Notes: generated by a model not told the origin, from the letters alone. Shown: positions 34,993 through 44,568, numbered from the stretch's first letter. The stretch is 64,000 nucleotides of DNA from Bradyrhizobium sp. CCBAU 51627 (GCF_028128765.1 NZ_LBJG01000002.1:161291-225290); one strand, 5' to 3'. Program-made: numbers and translations.

Positions 34993-35401
34993 AACCTCCT
35001 ATCGCTATCCGCTCTATGCGGCATTCGCGGCGCTGGTTTTGACCGGCGCGGGTTGGCTCGTGGCCGACTGGCAGAAGGACGTTGCGGGCGACGAGATCTG
35101 GCAGCAGGTCGCCGCCAACATGCTGATGGTCCATGGCGGCATGGCGATGCTGGCGCTGTTGCTGCTGGGGGCTCTCATTCCGCTGCACGTGCAGCGATCC
35201 TGGCGCAGCGGCGAGAATCTCGTGTCCGGATCCGTCATGGCTGCGATCAACGCCGTGCTGATCGTGACCGCATTCGGGCTCTATTATCTGGGATCGGAAG
35301 CGGTGCGGCCCTTGATGAGCTGGATCCATCTGGGCACCGGAGTCTCGCTGGCGCTAATTCTCCCGCTACATATCTGGCTGGGTCGACGGGCGCGGCGATA
35401 G
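34982..35401 (+). CDS. Four-helix membrane protein, possible b-type cytochrome (DUF4405-like)
   Basis: A 139-aa membrane protein with four helices: LYAAFAALVLTGAGWLVADW, MLMVHGGMAMLALLLLGALI, VMAAINAVLIVTAFGLYYLG and WIHLGTGVSLALILPLHIWLG. Histidines sit at or near membrane ends in LMVHGGMA, LIPLHVQRS, MSWIHLGTG and LPLHIWLG, a pattern suiting two bis-His hemes. Its start is a TTG overlapping the apbE stop; an ATG at 34937 would overlap apbE more. It is the last gene of the flavinylation cluster and the probable quinone-side electron donor or acceptor for the FMN protein. Confidence 0.75.
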   Translation: MRLRTSYRYPLYAAFAALVLTGAGWLVADWQKDVAGDEIWQQVAANMLMVHGGMAMLALLLLGALIPLHVQRSWRSGENLVSGSVMAAINAVLIVTAFGLYYLGSEAVRPLMSWIHLGTGVSLALILPLHIWLGRRARR

Positions 35402-35666
35402 CATCGGGCTCGAGCCCTCCGGGACGCAAACGCGTCCGCGCTCATCCGTGAAATTGAGTTGGCCGTGACGGAGCCACGGGCGCGCTTACCCGCGTAGTTT
35501 CGTGGGACCCCTACCTTCTTACCCGCGCGACATCGGCCGATTCGCGTCTTTTGACGAGTGACGTTTACCTCGCGATAGGCATGCAACCAAGCATTGCAAA
35601 GAAATTAACGTGGAACAAGTCCGGCCGAATCAATCTTCGGTCGTATTGACGAGGGAGCGATATTGC

Positions 35667-38180
35667 ATGTTCCGCGTTTTTTCCTGCCTGACGACCGAGC
35701 ACGATTGGCGGCTCGTTCTGCTCGCTGGCCTGGTTTGCTTCGCAGCAAGCATTGTAGCCGTCAGCATCTTCCATCGCGCCATTGCGGCGCGCGCCAGAAC
35801 GCGGTTGATGTGGATCGGGATCGCCGGCGCCGCCATCGGCTACGGAATCTGGGCGACGCATTTTGTCGCCATGCTCGCCTACAAGCCCGGCGTCTCGACC
35901 GGGTACAGCCTCGTTCTGACAGCGTTGTCACTTGCCGCTGCGATGATCCTGACCTCGGGCGGCTTCGGAGTTGCCGTCAACAATTCCGGGCGCTGGCGCG
36001 CAGCTGCCGGTGGCGGCATCATCGGCGCCGGCATCGCAAGCATGCATTATATCGGCATGTGGGCCCTCGAAGTGCCGGGTCATGTGGCATGGTCGCCTGG
36101 GCTGGTGCTCGTCTCGATCGGCCTTGGCATGGTCCTTGGCTATGCGGCGCTCGCGGTCGCCATGGGCCGCAAGGACAAGCGAGGGACCTTCGCCGCGGCG
36201 CTGCTGCTGACGCTCGCCATCGTGTCACATCATTTCACGGCCATGGGAGCGGTGCAGATCGTCCCCGACCCGACGCTGCAAAACGATACATTGTCGCTTT
36301 CGCCGGACTTCCTCGCCATTGCAATTGCGGGTGTGGCTCTGTCGGTGCTCGGGATGAGCTTCGTCGGCGTCCTGGCGGATCGTCGCCTTGCGAGCAGAAC
36401 CAGCAGATTCGAGGAAATCATCTTCGAACTTTCGCGCGCCAGACAGCAGGTGGAAGATTCGCAACGGCAAATCCAGGATCAGAAATTCAGGCTGGATACG
36501 GCCATCAACAACATGGTCGAGGCGTTGTGCATGTTTGATGCGGAGAGGCGACTTGTCGTCAGCAACGAGCGTTATGCCCGGCTCTATCAATTGCCGCCGG
36601 AACTGCTGATAGCGGGGACCCCGCATGCCGACATCATCAGGCATCGCGTCATGACCGGCATCCTCAAGAGCGACACCAGCGAGGGCGCCGCCGAGCAATT
36701 CCTCGCGAGATTGGCCGCGTTGCCGTTCGATACAGTCTCGAGCAGGATCGACGAGTTCGCTGATGGTCGATTGATCTGCGTGACCCGACAGCCTATGGCC
36801 GGCGGCGGGTGGGTAGCCACTCATCTCGACGTGACCGAGCAACGCCGGTCCGAAGCCAAGATCGCTCATATGGCGCAACACGATGCGTTGACCGATTTGC
36901 CCAATCGCGTGCTTGTCAGGGACCGGATGGAGCATGCGCTTGCCGTGACCCGCAATGGTGGCCTCAATCTGGCGGTGCTCATACTCGACCTCGACCGGTT
37001 CAAGGAGGTCAACGACACACTGGGGCATCCCGCGGGCGATTCCCTGTTGTGCGCCGTCGCCGCGCGTTTGCGCGAGTGCACCACGGAAACCGCGCTGATT
37101 GCGCGACTGGGCGGCGATGAGTTCGCCGTGATCGACTATGTGACCAACCCGGCCGTTGAGGCAGCCGCGCTCGCCGAGAGCATCCGAAAGGCGCTTTGCG
37201 AGCCCTTCGATCTCGACGATCACCGGGTCACGGTGGGCACCAGCATCGGCATTGCCATTGCACCGCGCGATGGCGACGATTCCGATGTGCTCATGAAGAG
37301 CGCGGATCTCGCACTCTACTCGGCCAAGAGCGGTGGACGTGGCGCATTCCGTTTCTTCGAGCCGGAACTCGACCAGCTCATGCAGGAGCGACGCAACCTC
37401 GAGCGCGACATGCGGGATGCGCTTGCTGGCCACGAATTCGAGCTGCACTACCAGCCGTTCGTCGATACCGTGACGGGCGAGATCCTCGGCTTCGAAGCCC
37501 TGCTACGCTGGCATCACCCGCGGCGAGGTCTGGTCTTGCCCGGCGAATTCATTCCTCTCGCGGAGGAGGCCGGCTTGATCGTGCCGCTGGGAGAATGGAT
37601 CTTGAGGACGGCATGTAGCGAAGCCGCCAAATGGCCCGCCCATCTCAGGATCGCGATCAACCTGTCTCCGGCCCAATTCAGGAGCAACGAGCTCGTCCCG
37701 GTCATTGTCGGCGCACTGGCGAACTCGGGCGTTGCGCCACACCGACTCGAGCTTGAGGTGACGGAGACGGTCATCATGCACGACAGCGAAGCTGTGTTCG
37801 CAACACTTGGTCAACTGCGCGAGCTTGGCGTGCGAATAGCCCTGGACGACTTCGGCACCGGCTATTCATCGCTGAGCTTTCTACAGAGATTCCCGTTCGA
37901 CAAGATCAAGGTCGACCGCAGCTTCGTCAACGAACTGTCCAGCGCTGACCCAGACGCGCATCATCTCGCGCGAGCGGTCGTTCGATTTGCAGTCAGCCTC
38001 GGCAAGACGACGACCGCGGAAGGTGCCGAAACCAAGCAGCAGCTTGATATCCTCCGTGAGGAAGGCTGTGCCGAAACGCAAGGCTATTATTTCGGTCAAC
38101 CGATTCCTGCATCCGGCGTCGCGAAAATGCTGAGGCGAGGCGCCAAGCGAGGCGACAAGGCGGCTGTCCGAGCGGCGTGA
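35667..38180 (+). CDS. MHYT-PAS-GGDEF-EAL cyclic di-GMP protein
   Basis: An 837-aa inner-membrane signalling protein. The N-terminal ~240 residues form an MHYT domain with three repeats, ATHFVAM, SMHYIGM and SHHFTAM, thought to bind copper and sense O2, CO or NO. A coiled coil and a PAS-like domain follow, then GGDEF (RLGGDEFAVIDY, intact) and EAL (FEALLRWHHPRRG; the family EAL triad reads EAL here). Both enzymatic halves look complete, so it may switch between making and breaking cyclic di-GMP. The start is ATG 35667 with AGGGAG upstream; a GTG at 35610 is unlikely. A 265-nt gap separates it from the redox cluster, so linked control is only possible. Confidence 0.92.
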   Translation: MFRVFSCLTTEHDWRLVLLAGLVCFAASIVAVSIFHRAIAARARTRLMWIGIAGAAIGYGIWATHFVAMLAYKPGVSTGYSLVLTALSLAAAMILTSGGFGVAVNNSGRWRAAAGGGIIGAGIASMHYIGMWALEVPGHVAWSPGLVLVSIGLGMVLGYAALAVAMGRKDKRGTFAAALLLTLAIVSHHFTAMGAVQIVPDPTLQNDTLSLSPDFLAIAIAGVALSVLGMSFVGVLADRRLASRTSRFEEIIFELSRARQQVEDSQRQIQDQKFRLDTAINNMVEALCMFDAERRLVVSNERYARLYQLPPELLIAGTPHADIIRHRVMTGILKSDTSEGAAEQFLARLAALPFDTVSSRIDEFADGRLICVTRQPMAGGGWVATHLDVTEQRRSEAKIAHMAQHDALTDLPNRVLVRDRMEHALAVTRNGGLNLAVLILDLDRFKEVNDTLGHPAGDSLLCAVAARLRECTTETALIARLGGDEFAVIDYVTNPAVEAAALAESIRKALCEPFDLDDHRVTVGTSIGIAIAPRDGDDSDVLMKSADLALYSAKSGGRGAFRFFEPELDQLMQERRNLERDMRDALAGHEFELHYQPFVDTVTGEILGFEALLRWHHPRRGLVLPGEFIPLAEEAGLIVPLGEWILRTACSEAAKWPAHLRIAINLSPAQFRSNELVPVIVGALANSGVAPHRLELEVTETVIMHDSEAVFATLGQLRELGVRIALDDFGTGYSSLSFLQRFPFDKIKVDRSFVNELSSADPDAHHLARAVVRFAVSLGKTTTAEGAETKQQLDILREEGCAETQGYYFGQPIPASGVAKMLRRGAKRGDKAAVRAA

Positions 38181-38192
38181 ACCCACGCACCT

Positions 38193-38870
38193 TCACTGCA
38201 GCGGCGGATCACCGCTGGTGCGCTTCTTGGCGAGGTCCATCTCGGTCACCGCGATCAGGATCTCGGCGCGAGTCTTCAAATCAGGGGCTTCCAGCATCGC
38301 CTGCTTCTCGGCCGGGCCATAGGGCGACATCATCGCCAGAGCGTTGACCAGCGCCTCGTTGGGCGCGCTTTCGACGCCCTCCCAGTCGACCTTGAGATTG
38401 TTGGCCTTCAGGAAATCCGCCAGCGCCACCAGCAGCGCCTCGCGATTGACCGCCTCCTCGCCCATGCGCGCGGTGAAGTCGTCGGCGAAGGCAAAGAAAT
38501 CGACCTTGCACTGTCGGTACGGGGTCAGCACCTCGAGCTCCTCGATCACCTTGAAGCGCGCGACCCCGGTGAGCTCGAGGATGTAGCGGCCATCGCCGGA
38601 TTCGGCGAGCTGGGTGATGCGGCCGACGCAGCCGACCCGGAACAGCACCGGCTTGTCGGAATCCTTCGGCGAATGTGTCACGTCAGGCTGGATCATGCCG
38701 ATCAGGCGATGGCCGTCCCGGAAGGAATCGTCGACCATCGCCAGATAGCGCGGCTCGAAGATGTTGAGCGGCATCTGGCCGCGCGGCAGCAGCAGCGCGC
38801 CGGGCAGCGGGAACACCGGAATGATCTCCGGAAGGTCGGCGGGGCCGCGATATTCGATATTGATCGGCAT
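38193..38870 (-). CDS. Lon N-terminal (substrate-binding) domain protein
   Basis: A 225-aa stand-alone LON-substrate-binding (PUA-like) domain protein without the ATPase or protease of Lon. It opens MPINIEYRGPADLPEIIPVF, continues with PLPGALLLPRGQMPLNIFEP and GRITQLAESGDGRYILELTG, the family core, and ends in a helical region. The start at 38870 begins the conserved part; the frame reaching 39017 overlaps the thioredoxin gene. It lies 32 nt downstream of the thioredoxin-TPR gene. This pair is conserved in alphaproteobacteria and suggests a proteostasis role. Confidence 0.9.
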   Translation of the reverse strand: MPINIEYRGPADLPEIIPVFPLPGALLLPRGQMPLNIFEPRYLAMVDDSFRDGHRLIGMIQPDVTHSPKDSDKPVLFRVGCVGRITQLAESGDGRYILELTGVARFKVIEELEVLTPYRQCKVDFFAFADDFTARMGEEAVNREALLVALADFLKANNLKVDWEGVESAPNEALVNALAMMSPYGPAEKQAMLEAPDLKTRAEILIAVTEMDLAKKRTSGDPPLQ

Positions 38871-38902
38871 CTCAGTCCCCGCGGCGATTTCCAACCTGCG
38901 CT

Positions 38903-39826
38903 TTAAGAAAACAGGATCGTCGACAAGCGCTTTCGTCCCTCGACGGTTGCATCGTCCGTGCCACCCCAGGCCTCGAAGAACTGCACCAGCTGCTTGCGGG
39001 CGCCGTCGTCGTTCCATTTGCGGTCTCGCTTGACGATCGCGAGCAGCTGCTCGGTGGCAGCCGCGCGGTCGCCCTTCGCGTTCAGCGCGGTGGCAAGGTC
39101 GAAGCGCGCCTGATGATCGAGCGGGTTTGCGGCGACTTTCTGTTCAAGCTCGGCGATCGGCCCGAGCTGTTCGGCCTGTTCGGCGAGGTCAATCGCGGTC
39201 TGCACCGCCTTCACGGCGGGGTCGTTGCGCTTGGATTCCGGCACCATGGCCAGCGTCTGCTTCGCCTGCTCCATCGCGCCTGACGTGGCGTAGCATTTTG
39301 CGAGACCAGCCAGCGCGGCGATGTTGGTCGCATCGTATTGGAGCACCTCTGCATAGATCTGCGCGGCCGCAGCGGTATCGCCCTCGGCGAGCACGCCCTC
39401 GGCTTCCTGCAGGATCTCGGCGATATTGGGCTCGCCGGGGGCCGTCACGCCCTTGGTCAGCTTCTCGATGAAGGCGTTGAGCTGGCCCTCCGGCACCGCG
39501 CCCATGAAGCCATCGGCCGGCTGGCCGTTCACGAAGGCGATGACCGCCGGGATCGACTGGATGCCCATCTGGCCGGGGATCGCGGGGTGCTGGTCGATGT
39601 TCATCTTGACCAGCTTGACCTTGCCCTTGGCAGCCCTGACCGCCTTTTCGAGGATGGGGGTGAGCTGCTTGCAGGGGCCGCACCACTCCGCCCAGAAGTC
39701 GATCAGCACCGGCTGGCGCTTCGATTCCTCTATGACGTCCTTCACGAAGGTCTGGGTGGTGGTGTCCTTGATCAGATCGGCCGCAGCCGGGCCCGGCGCT
39801 CCGTTACCCTGGTCGATGATCGTCAC
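38903..39826 (-). CDS. Thioredoxin-TPR protein (CnoX/YbbN-like)
   Basis: A 307-aa protein with an N-terminal thioredoxin fold and C-terminal tetratricopeptide-like repeats. The active site is WAEWCGPCKQLTP, an intact CGPC, unlike E. coli CnoX where it is degenerate, so redox activity is plausible. The C-terminal part has TPR helices (AAAQIYAEVLQYDATNIAAL, DPAVKAVQTAIDLAEQAEQL). CnoX-type proteins act as holdases/chaperedoxins feeding DnaK and GroEL under oxidative stress. It is upstream of the Lon-N gene on the same strand. Confidence 0.92.
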   Translation of the reverse strand: MTIIDQGNGAPGPAAADLIKDTTTQTFVKDVIEESKRQPVLIDFWAEWCGPCKQLTPILEKAVRAAKGKVKLVKMNIDQHPAIPGQMGIQSIPAVIAFVNGQPADGFMGAVPEGQLNAFIEKLTKGVTAPGEPNIAEILQEAEGVLAEGDTAAAAQIYAEVLQYDATNIAALAGLAKCYATSGAMEQAKQTLAMVPESKRNDPAVKAVQTAIDLAEQAEQLGPIAELEQKVAANPLDHQARFDLATALNAKGDRAAATEQLLAIVKRDRKWNDDGARKQLVQFFEAWGGTDDATVEGRKRLSTILFS

Positions 39827-39956
39827 GGGATCCCCTCGTCTGATGTCTGGAATGGCGGGTCTTTAGCACGTTGCCGCTTCCGATGCTTCGTTTCAGGCCC
39901 TAAAATTGGGCCGGGACGGCCGAATTTCAATCCATGGCGGCCGATTCGGCAGGTCG

Positions 39957-39972
39957 GGACCATTTTTGGTCC
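39957..39972. other. Small hairpin between the thioredoxin gene and tRNA-Gly
   Basis: GGACCA and TGGTCC flank TTTT (6-bp stem). Several more short inverted GC motifs (GGCCGGGACGGCC) occupy 39905-39990 in this 274-nt gap. The function is unclear; it does not match the repeat families elsewhere in the window. Confidence 0.4.
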
Positions 39973-40100
39973 ATTTGGCCGGGATCGGGCTCATATTGGG
40001 GCTCCGAAAGCGAGATGATGCTGCCGGTAGCTGTTGCATTCGCCTCCCGCTTTTGGCATACGACAGCCGTTGCCGGCGCGTCACGCGACCGACACAGGAT

Positions 40101-40175
<75 letters not shown>

Positions 40176-40251
40176 ATTTTTCCCAGAGCATCCAGCCAAA
40201 CCAGACTGAGACGTGGTTTTCCACGCCGCTGGCGGCTGGTTCGGGTCTGAA

Positions 40252-41238
40252 ATGACAATTCTGGTCACCGGCAGCGCCGGCCACCTCGGAGAGGCCATTC
40301 TGCGGACGCTCCGGCGCCGCGGGTCACCTGCACGTGGAGTCGATCTGAAGGCCTCTCCTTTCACCGATGCGGTGGGCTCGATCGTCGATCCCAGCTTCGT
40401 CCGGACGCAGATGGACGGCGTTACGGCCGTGATCCACACCGCGACGCTGCACAAGCCGCATGTGGCGACCCATATCAAGCAGGCCTTCGTCGACACCAAT
40501 GTCACCGGTACGCTCAACCTGCTCGAGGCGGCTGATGCCGCCGGTGTGAGGCGCTTCGTCTTCACCAGCACCACCAGCGCGTTCGGCTCGCAGCTCCGCC
40601 CCGAGGCGGGGCAGGCTGCTGTGTGGGTCACCGAAGAGCTCCCGTCGGTGCCGAAGAACATCTACGGCGCCACAAAACTGATGGCGGAAAATCTGTGCGA
40701 GCTGTTCTTTCGCGAGAGGGGCTTGCCGGTCCTGATCTTGCGAACCTCGCGCTTCTTCCCCGAGGACGACGACGATCCCGCGATGCGGTCGGCCTATGCG
40801 CTCGACAACGCGCAGGCCAACGAGCTGCTTTATCGCCGGCTCGATATCGCGGACGCGGTCAGCGCGCATCTGCTCGCCATGGCGCGCGCGGGCGAGATCG
40901 GCTTCGGCTGCTATATCGTCTCGGCGACCAGTCCGTTCAGGCAACACCACCTTGCGGCGCTCGCACGCGATGCTGATGGTGTCGTGCGCGAGCTCTATCC
41001 GGATTGTGCGCAGCTCTACGCAGCGCGTGGCTGGCGGCTGTTTCCAGCGATCGATCGCGTCTATGTCAACGACCGCGCGCGGCGCGAGCTCGGCTGGCGT
41101 CCCGAATTCGACTTCGCCCATGTGCTGCGCAGCCTTCGTGAGGGCTGCGATTTTCGTAGCCGCCTGGCGCACGAGGTGGGGTCGAAGGGCTATCACGACA
41201 CGCTGTTTGACGAGGGGCCCTACCCGGTCGCCACGTAG
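40252..41238 (+). CDS. Extended SDR (NAD-dependent epimerase/dehydratase family)
   Basis: A 328-aa extended short-chain dehydrogenase. The NAD(P) fold opens MTILVTGSAGHLGEAILRTL. The catalytic Tyr/Lys are in NIYGATKLMAENL (YxxxK) with the preceding Ser/Thr in VFTSTTSAFG. Extended SDRs act on nucleotide sugars, steroids or hydroxy acids; here RLFPAIDRVYVN and RRELGWRPEFDFAHVLR match the class, but the substrate is unknown. The start at 40252 begins the nucleotide fold; an in-frame ATG 13 codons upstream abuts the tRNA. Confidence 0.88.
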   Translation: MTILVTGSAGHLGEAILRTLRRRGSPARGVDLKASPFTDAVGSIVDPSFVRTQMDGVTAVIHTATLHKPHVATHIKQAFVDTNVTGTLNLLEAADAAGVRRFVFTSTTSAFGSQLRPEAGQAAVWVTEELPSVPKNIYGATKLMAENLCELFFRERGLPVLILRTSRFFPEDDDDPAMRSAYALDNAQANELLYRRLDIADAVSAHLLAMARAGEIGFGCYIVSATSPFRQHHLAALARDADGVVRELYPDCAQLYAARGWRLFPAIDRVYVNDRARRELGWRPEFDFAHVLRSLREGCDFRSRLAHEVGSKGYHDTLFDEGPYPVAT

Positions 41239-41415
41239 TCGCCGCTTTTGTCAATTCGCGCGATGAATCAGGCGTGTGGCCGATGTCGCCGCTCGCCATC
41301 CGGTCCGTGCCGTTCTACTGTGCATGGGGTTGTTTTCGCGTTTTTGGAGTGGTCGTGCTCTTCCACTGCCCGCAAATGAGGCGCGCGCCATCTTCGGATG
41401 ACAATGAGAGCGGAG

Positions 41416-42339
41416 TTAGCCCGCCCGCTGCTTCTCATACGCCTTCAGATGCGTGTAGGCGATGCGGAGCTTCGGCACCGGCACCTTGGCGGCGTCGGCG
41501 CGCGCGATGAGGTCGCCGATCACGTGATCGGCTTCGACGGGCAGCCCCGCCCTGATGTCGCGGAACATCGAGGCCGTCATCGGCGAGCCCTCGGTGGTGA
41601 GGTTGCCCTTGACGCGTTCGAAGAACGGGCCGCCCGGCGGATAGCCCGACGCAGTGGCGATCTCACTGGTCTCGTCCAGCATGCCGAGCAGGAAGTCCCG
41701 GCCGCCGGGCGCGGCAAGGATGTTGCCGACCGAGCTGCGCATCAGGCAGGTGGAAGCTGCGAGCGAAGACAGGAACACCCACTTTTCCCACATGTCCTGC
41801 ATGATGTTCTGGCTGGCGGTGGCGCCGATAATGCCGCTCTTGAACGCCTCGTCGATCGCCTTGACGCGGTTCGACGTCTTGCCGTCGCGCTCGCCGTAAT
41901 TGATCGACTGCATCGGCTGGAGCTGCACCACCTCGCGCTTCTCGTTCAAGGTCGCGGCGATGGCGCAGAGGCCGCCGAGCACGCGCTCGTTGCCGAACCT
42001 GGCATCGAGGATATCGAGATGCTTCATGCCGTTGAGCATGGGAATGATCGTCGTATTCGGTCCCACCGCCGCGGCGAACGAGGTGATGGCATCGTCGAGG
42101 TCGAACGCCTTGCAGCTCAAGAGCACGACGTCGAACTTGTCCTTGAGCGCATCGGCCTGCACCGTCGGCGGATTCTTCAAGGCCACGTCGCCATTCGGGC
42201 TCTTGATGACGAGCCCGTCGCTGGCGAGCTCGCCGGCGCGCTTGGGGCGGACCAGGAAGGTGACGTCGCGCCCGGCCTGCAAAAGCCGGCCACCAAAATA
42301 GCCGCCGATGGCGCCGGCGCCGACCACGAGGATACGCAT
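41416..42339 (-). CDS. panE: 2-dehydropantoate 2-reductase (ketopantoate reductase family)
   Basis: A 307-aa NADPH-dependent reductase of the PanE/ApbA family, converting 2-dehydropantoate to pantoate in coenzyme A synthesis. The start MRILVVGAGAIGGYFGG is the cofactor fold. The catalytic Lys lies in MWEKWVFLSSLAAST (family NxxxK-like position). Alphaproteobacteria often have several PanE-like paralogues with other 2-keto acid substrates, so the symbol is tentative. It is on the minus strand, 111 nt after a DsbA/GST-kappa gene; in that gap a half copy of a palindromic repeat begins near 42389. Confidence 0.82.
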   Translation of the reverse strand: MRILVVGAGAIGGYFGGRLLQAGRDVTFLVRPKRAGELASDGLVIKSPNGDVALKNPPTVQADALKDKFDVVLLSCKAFDLDDAITSFAAAVGPNTTIIPMLNGMKHLDILDARFGNERVLGGLCAIAATLNEKREVVQLQPMQSINYGERDGKTSNRVKAIDEAFKSGIIGATASQNIMQDMWEKWVFLSSLAASTCLMRSSVGNILAAPGGRDFLLGMLDETSEIATASGYPPGGPFFERVKGNLTTEGSPMTASMFRDIRAGLPVEADHVIGDLIARADAAKVPVPKLRIAYTHLKAYEKQRAG

Positions 42340-42450
42340 GGGATGGTCCTTATTGTTGCTGTTGGCAGCCCATTTATAGTCTTCATTGCACGCGAAGCGA
42401 AGCAATCCGGACCGGGGCCGCGATCACATTCCGTGGCTGGAGAGCGGGGA

Positions 42451-43059
42451 CTAAGTCCCCAGTACCATCTCCTCGACCTCGCGCAGCTGCTCCTTGCCGA
42501 AGAACATCTCGTCGCCGACAAAGAAGGTCGGCGAGCCGAACGCGCCGCGGGCGACCGCCTCCTCGGTGTTCCTGATCAGCTTGCCCTTCACTTCGCCCTC
42601 CTGGGCGCGGGCGAACAGCTTTTGGGCGTCGAGGCCGGAGGAGGCCAGCGCCTTCGCTGCGATTTCGGGATCGTCCATCTTCTTCGGCTCGCGCCACATG
42701 TGGTGGAAGGCAGCCTCGACATATGTTTCGAACACGCCTTCGAGCTGTGCGGCAATGGCCGCGCGCATCAGGTTGAGCGTGTTGACGGGAAAATGCGGAT
42801 TCCAGACATAGGGCTGGACCTTGAAGCGCTTGATGAAGCGCTCGGTTTCGACTTGTTGGAATTCGCGCTTGTTCTTGACGCCGGCGAGCGTCTCGGCCGG
42901 CGATCTGTTGTTGGTCGACTTGAAGATGCCGCCAAGCAGGATCGGGACATATTCGAACTTGACGCCGATGCGCTGTTCAATCGCCGGGATCGCGAGATGA
43001 CTGAGATAGGCGTTCGGGCTGCCGAAATCGAACAGGAACTGCGGAGCTGTATGGGGCAA
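42451..43059 (-). CDS. 2-hydroxychromene-2-carboxylate isomerase / GST-kappa-like protein
   Basis: A 202-aa DsbA-fold protein of the NahD/GST-kappa family, glutathione-dependent isomerases of aromatic degradation. The conserved start region QFLFDFGSPNAYLSH (Ser in place of the DsbA cysteine pair), VPILLGGIFKSTNNRSPAET and the C-terminal ARGAFGSPTFFVGDEMFFG are typical. A TTG at 43059 is the likely start: TGGGAG lies 7 nt upstream, whereas the longer frame to 43182 has an unusual N-terminus. No catabolic operon surrounds it, so the substrate is unknown. Confidence 0.85.
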   Translation of the reverse strand: MPHTAPQFLFDFGSPNAYLSHLAIPAIEQRIGVKFEYVPILLGGIFKSTNNRSPAETLAGVKNKREFQQVETERFIKRFKVQPYVWNPHFPVNTLNLMRAAIAAQLEGVFETYVEAAFHHMWREPKKMDDPEIAAKALASSGLDAQKLFARAQEGEVKGKLIRNTEEAVARGAFGSPTFFVGDEMFFGKEQLREVEEMVLGT

Positions 43060-43148
43060 ATTCGTTCTCCCAAAGATCGCTTTTGCCCATTGTGGCGCAG
43101 GGCGGGTCACAGGTCCACCTTTTAATGATGACCATAATATCTTGATGG

Positions 43149-44483
43149 TCAGGCCAGGCGCCGGATTGCCCGCTTGCGCCACACCAGAAGGTAATAGCCC
43201 ATCTGCAAAACAAACATGCTGCAGAACACGATCGGATAGGCGGTCCAGACGCCCTCAAGGCCGATGGTACGGCTGAGGATCAGCGCGGATGGCAGCTCGA
43301 TCGCGACAATCGCGAAGATCGACAGCAGCATCGGCGTCAGCGCCACGCCGGCGGCACGCATCGCACCGGAGAACGTGGTCGCAAAGCCGAACGGCACCGA
43401 GCTCCAGAGGGCGACGAAGAGCAGGTCCTTCGCCAGATCGAGTACGACGCCATTGGTGATGAACATACCGAGCACGAGGCGTGGGGCGAGATAGATCAAC
43501 GCCACCAGCCCGCCGGTCAGCACGAGGTTGAATGCAAGCCCGGTGCGGACGATGCCGTCGAGCCGTGCCCGGTCGCCGCCGCCGATCGCTTGCGCCCCGA
43601 GAATCGAGACCGCGATCGAAATCGACATCGCCGTGAACTGCGTATACCCCATCACCTGATTCACGGCGCCATAGGCGGCGGTGGCGTCCGATCCAAAGCC
43701 GTTGACGAGGCCGAGCAGAACCAGTTCGGCAATCGCCATCACGACCATGCCGACCGCGCTCGGCAATCCAATGCCGAGGACTTGGCCGATCACAGCGCGG
43801 TCGAGCTGCACATGGCGCAGCAGCGCGACATCAGGCGCGAGCGCGTGCTTCTTCCGCAGCAGATAAAGGCCCAGCACGAGCAGCGTCACTGCATTCGAGA
43901 TTGCGGCGGCCCAGGCCGGGCTGGTGATGCCGACCGCGCCGCGGATCAGGATCGGCGTCAGAATCAGGCCGATCGTTGTCGACAACGCCAGCGCCAGCAG
44001 CGGCGTCATGGCATCGCCGACGCCGCGGATCATCGCCGTCATCAGCAGGAAGACAAAGCCGAGCGGCATCGTCAGCAGCATGATTCGCGCATAGCCACTG
44101 GCCGCGTCGAGAATGTCCGCCGGCGTCGCGAGCGCCATCATCAACTGTCGGCTGAAAAGACCGCCAAGCAGGCCAACTGAGATCGAGAGCAGCAGGCCGG
44201 CTGCGAGCGTCGCGCCGACAACGATCTTGATGCGCCCATGCTCGCCCGCGCCAAAGGCCTGGCCGATCAGCACGGTGGCGCCGGTGCTCAGGCCTATGAC
44301 GAAGGCGAACAGGAAGAACATGACCGGAAAGAACACCGAGACGGCCGCGAGCGCGTCCACGCCGATCATGTGGCCGAGATACACATTGCTGACGGTGCCG
44401 AACAGCGATTGCAGCGCGTTGCTCAGCATCAACGGCGCAAGGAAACGCAGGAAGCTTTTCCAGAGCGGTGTTGAAGCGGACAT
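43149..44483 (-). CDS. MATE-family efflux transporter
   Basis: A 444-aa MATE antiporter with twelve membrane helices; members use Na+ or H+ to export drugs and metabolites. The N-terminal half starts SFLRFLAPLMLSNALQSLFG with FGTVSNVYLGHMIGVDALAA. The second half repeats the pattern (GLPSAVGMVVMAIAELVLLG). The start at 44483 is chosen for AAAGG 7 nt upstream; a further ATG 5 codons earlier is possible. It is upstream of the isomerase gene on the same strand, with a 89-nt gap. Confidence 0.92.
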   Translation of the reverse strand: MSASTPLWKSFLRFLAPLMLSNALQSLFGTVSNVYLGHMIGVDALAAVSVFFPVMFFLFAFVIGLSTGATVLIGQAFGAGEHGRIKIVVGATLAAGLLLSISVGLLGGLFSRQLMMALATPADILDAASGYARIMLLTMPLGFVFLLMTAMIRGVGDAMTPLLALALSTTIGLILTPILIRGAVGITSPAWAAAISNAVTLLVLGLYLLRKKHALAPDVALLRHVQLDRAVIGQVLGIGLPSAVGMVVMAIAELVLLGLVNGFGSDATAAYGAVNQVMGYTQFTAMSISIAVSILGAQAIGGGDRARLDGIVRTGLAFNLVLTGGLVALIYLAPRLVLGMFITNGVVLDLAKDLLFVALWSSVPFGFATTFSGAMRAAGVALTPMLLSIFAIVAIELPSALILSRTIGLEGVWTAYPIVFCSMFVLQMGYYLLVWRKRAIRRLA

Positions 44484-44568
44484 GGATGTGCCTTTCATCG
44501 GGCCGTGCAGGACCGTTGCCGCGCAATGCGCGGCTCGGCCGTTGCTGGGTTGAGAGAGTGCCGCGGGT

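Noticed and set aside
42385..42430. Half of a GCAATCC-type palindromic repeat after panE-like gene
   Set aside because: Only one arm (GCGAAGCGAAGCAATCCG) is present; without the matching arm I do not call it a repeat element.
41398..43125. 575-codon open frame on the plus strand across panE-like and NahD-like genes
   Set aside because: Spans two well-supported minus-strand genes and their gap; the translation shows no family motif and is typical of GC-rich antisense frames.
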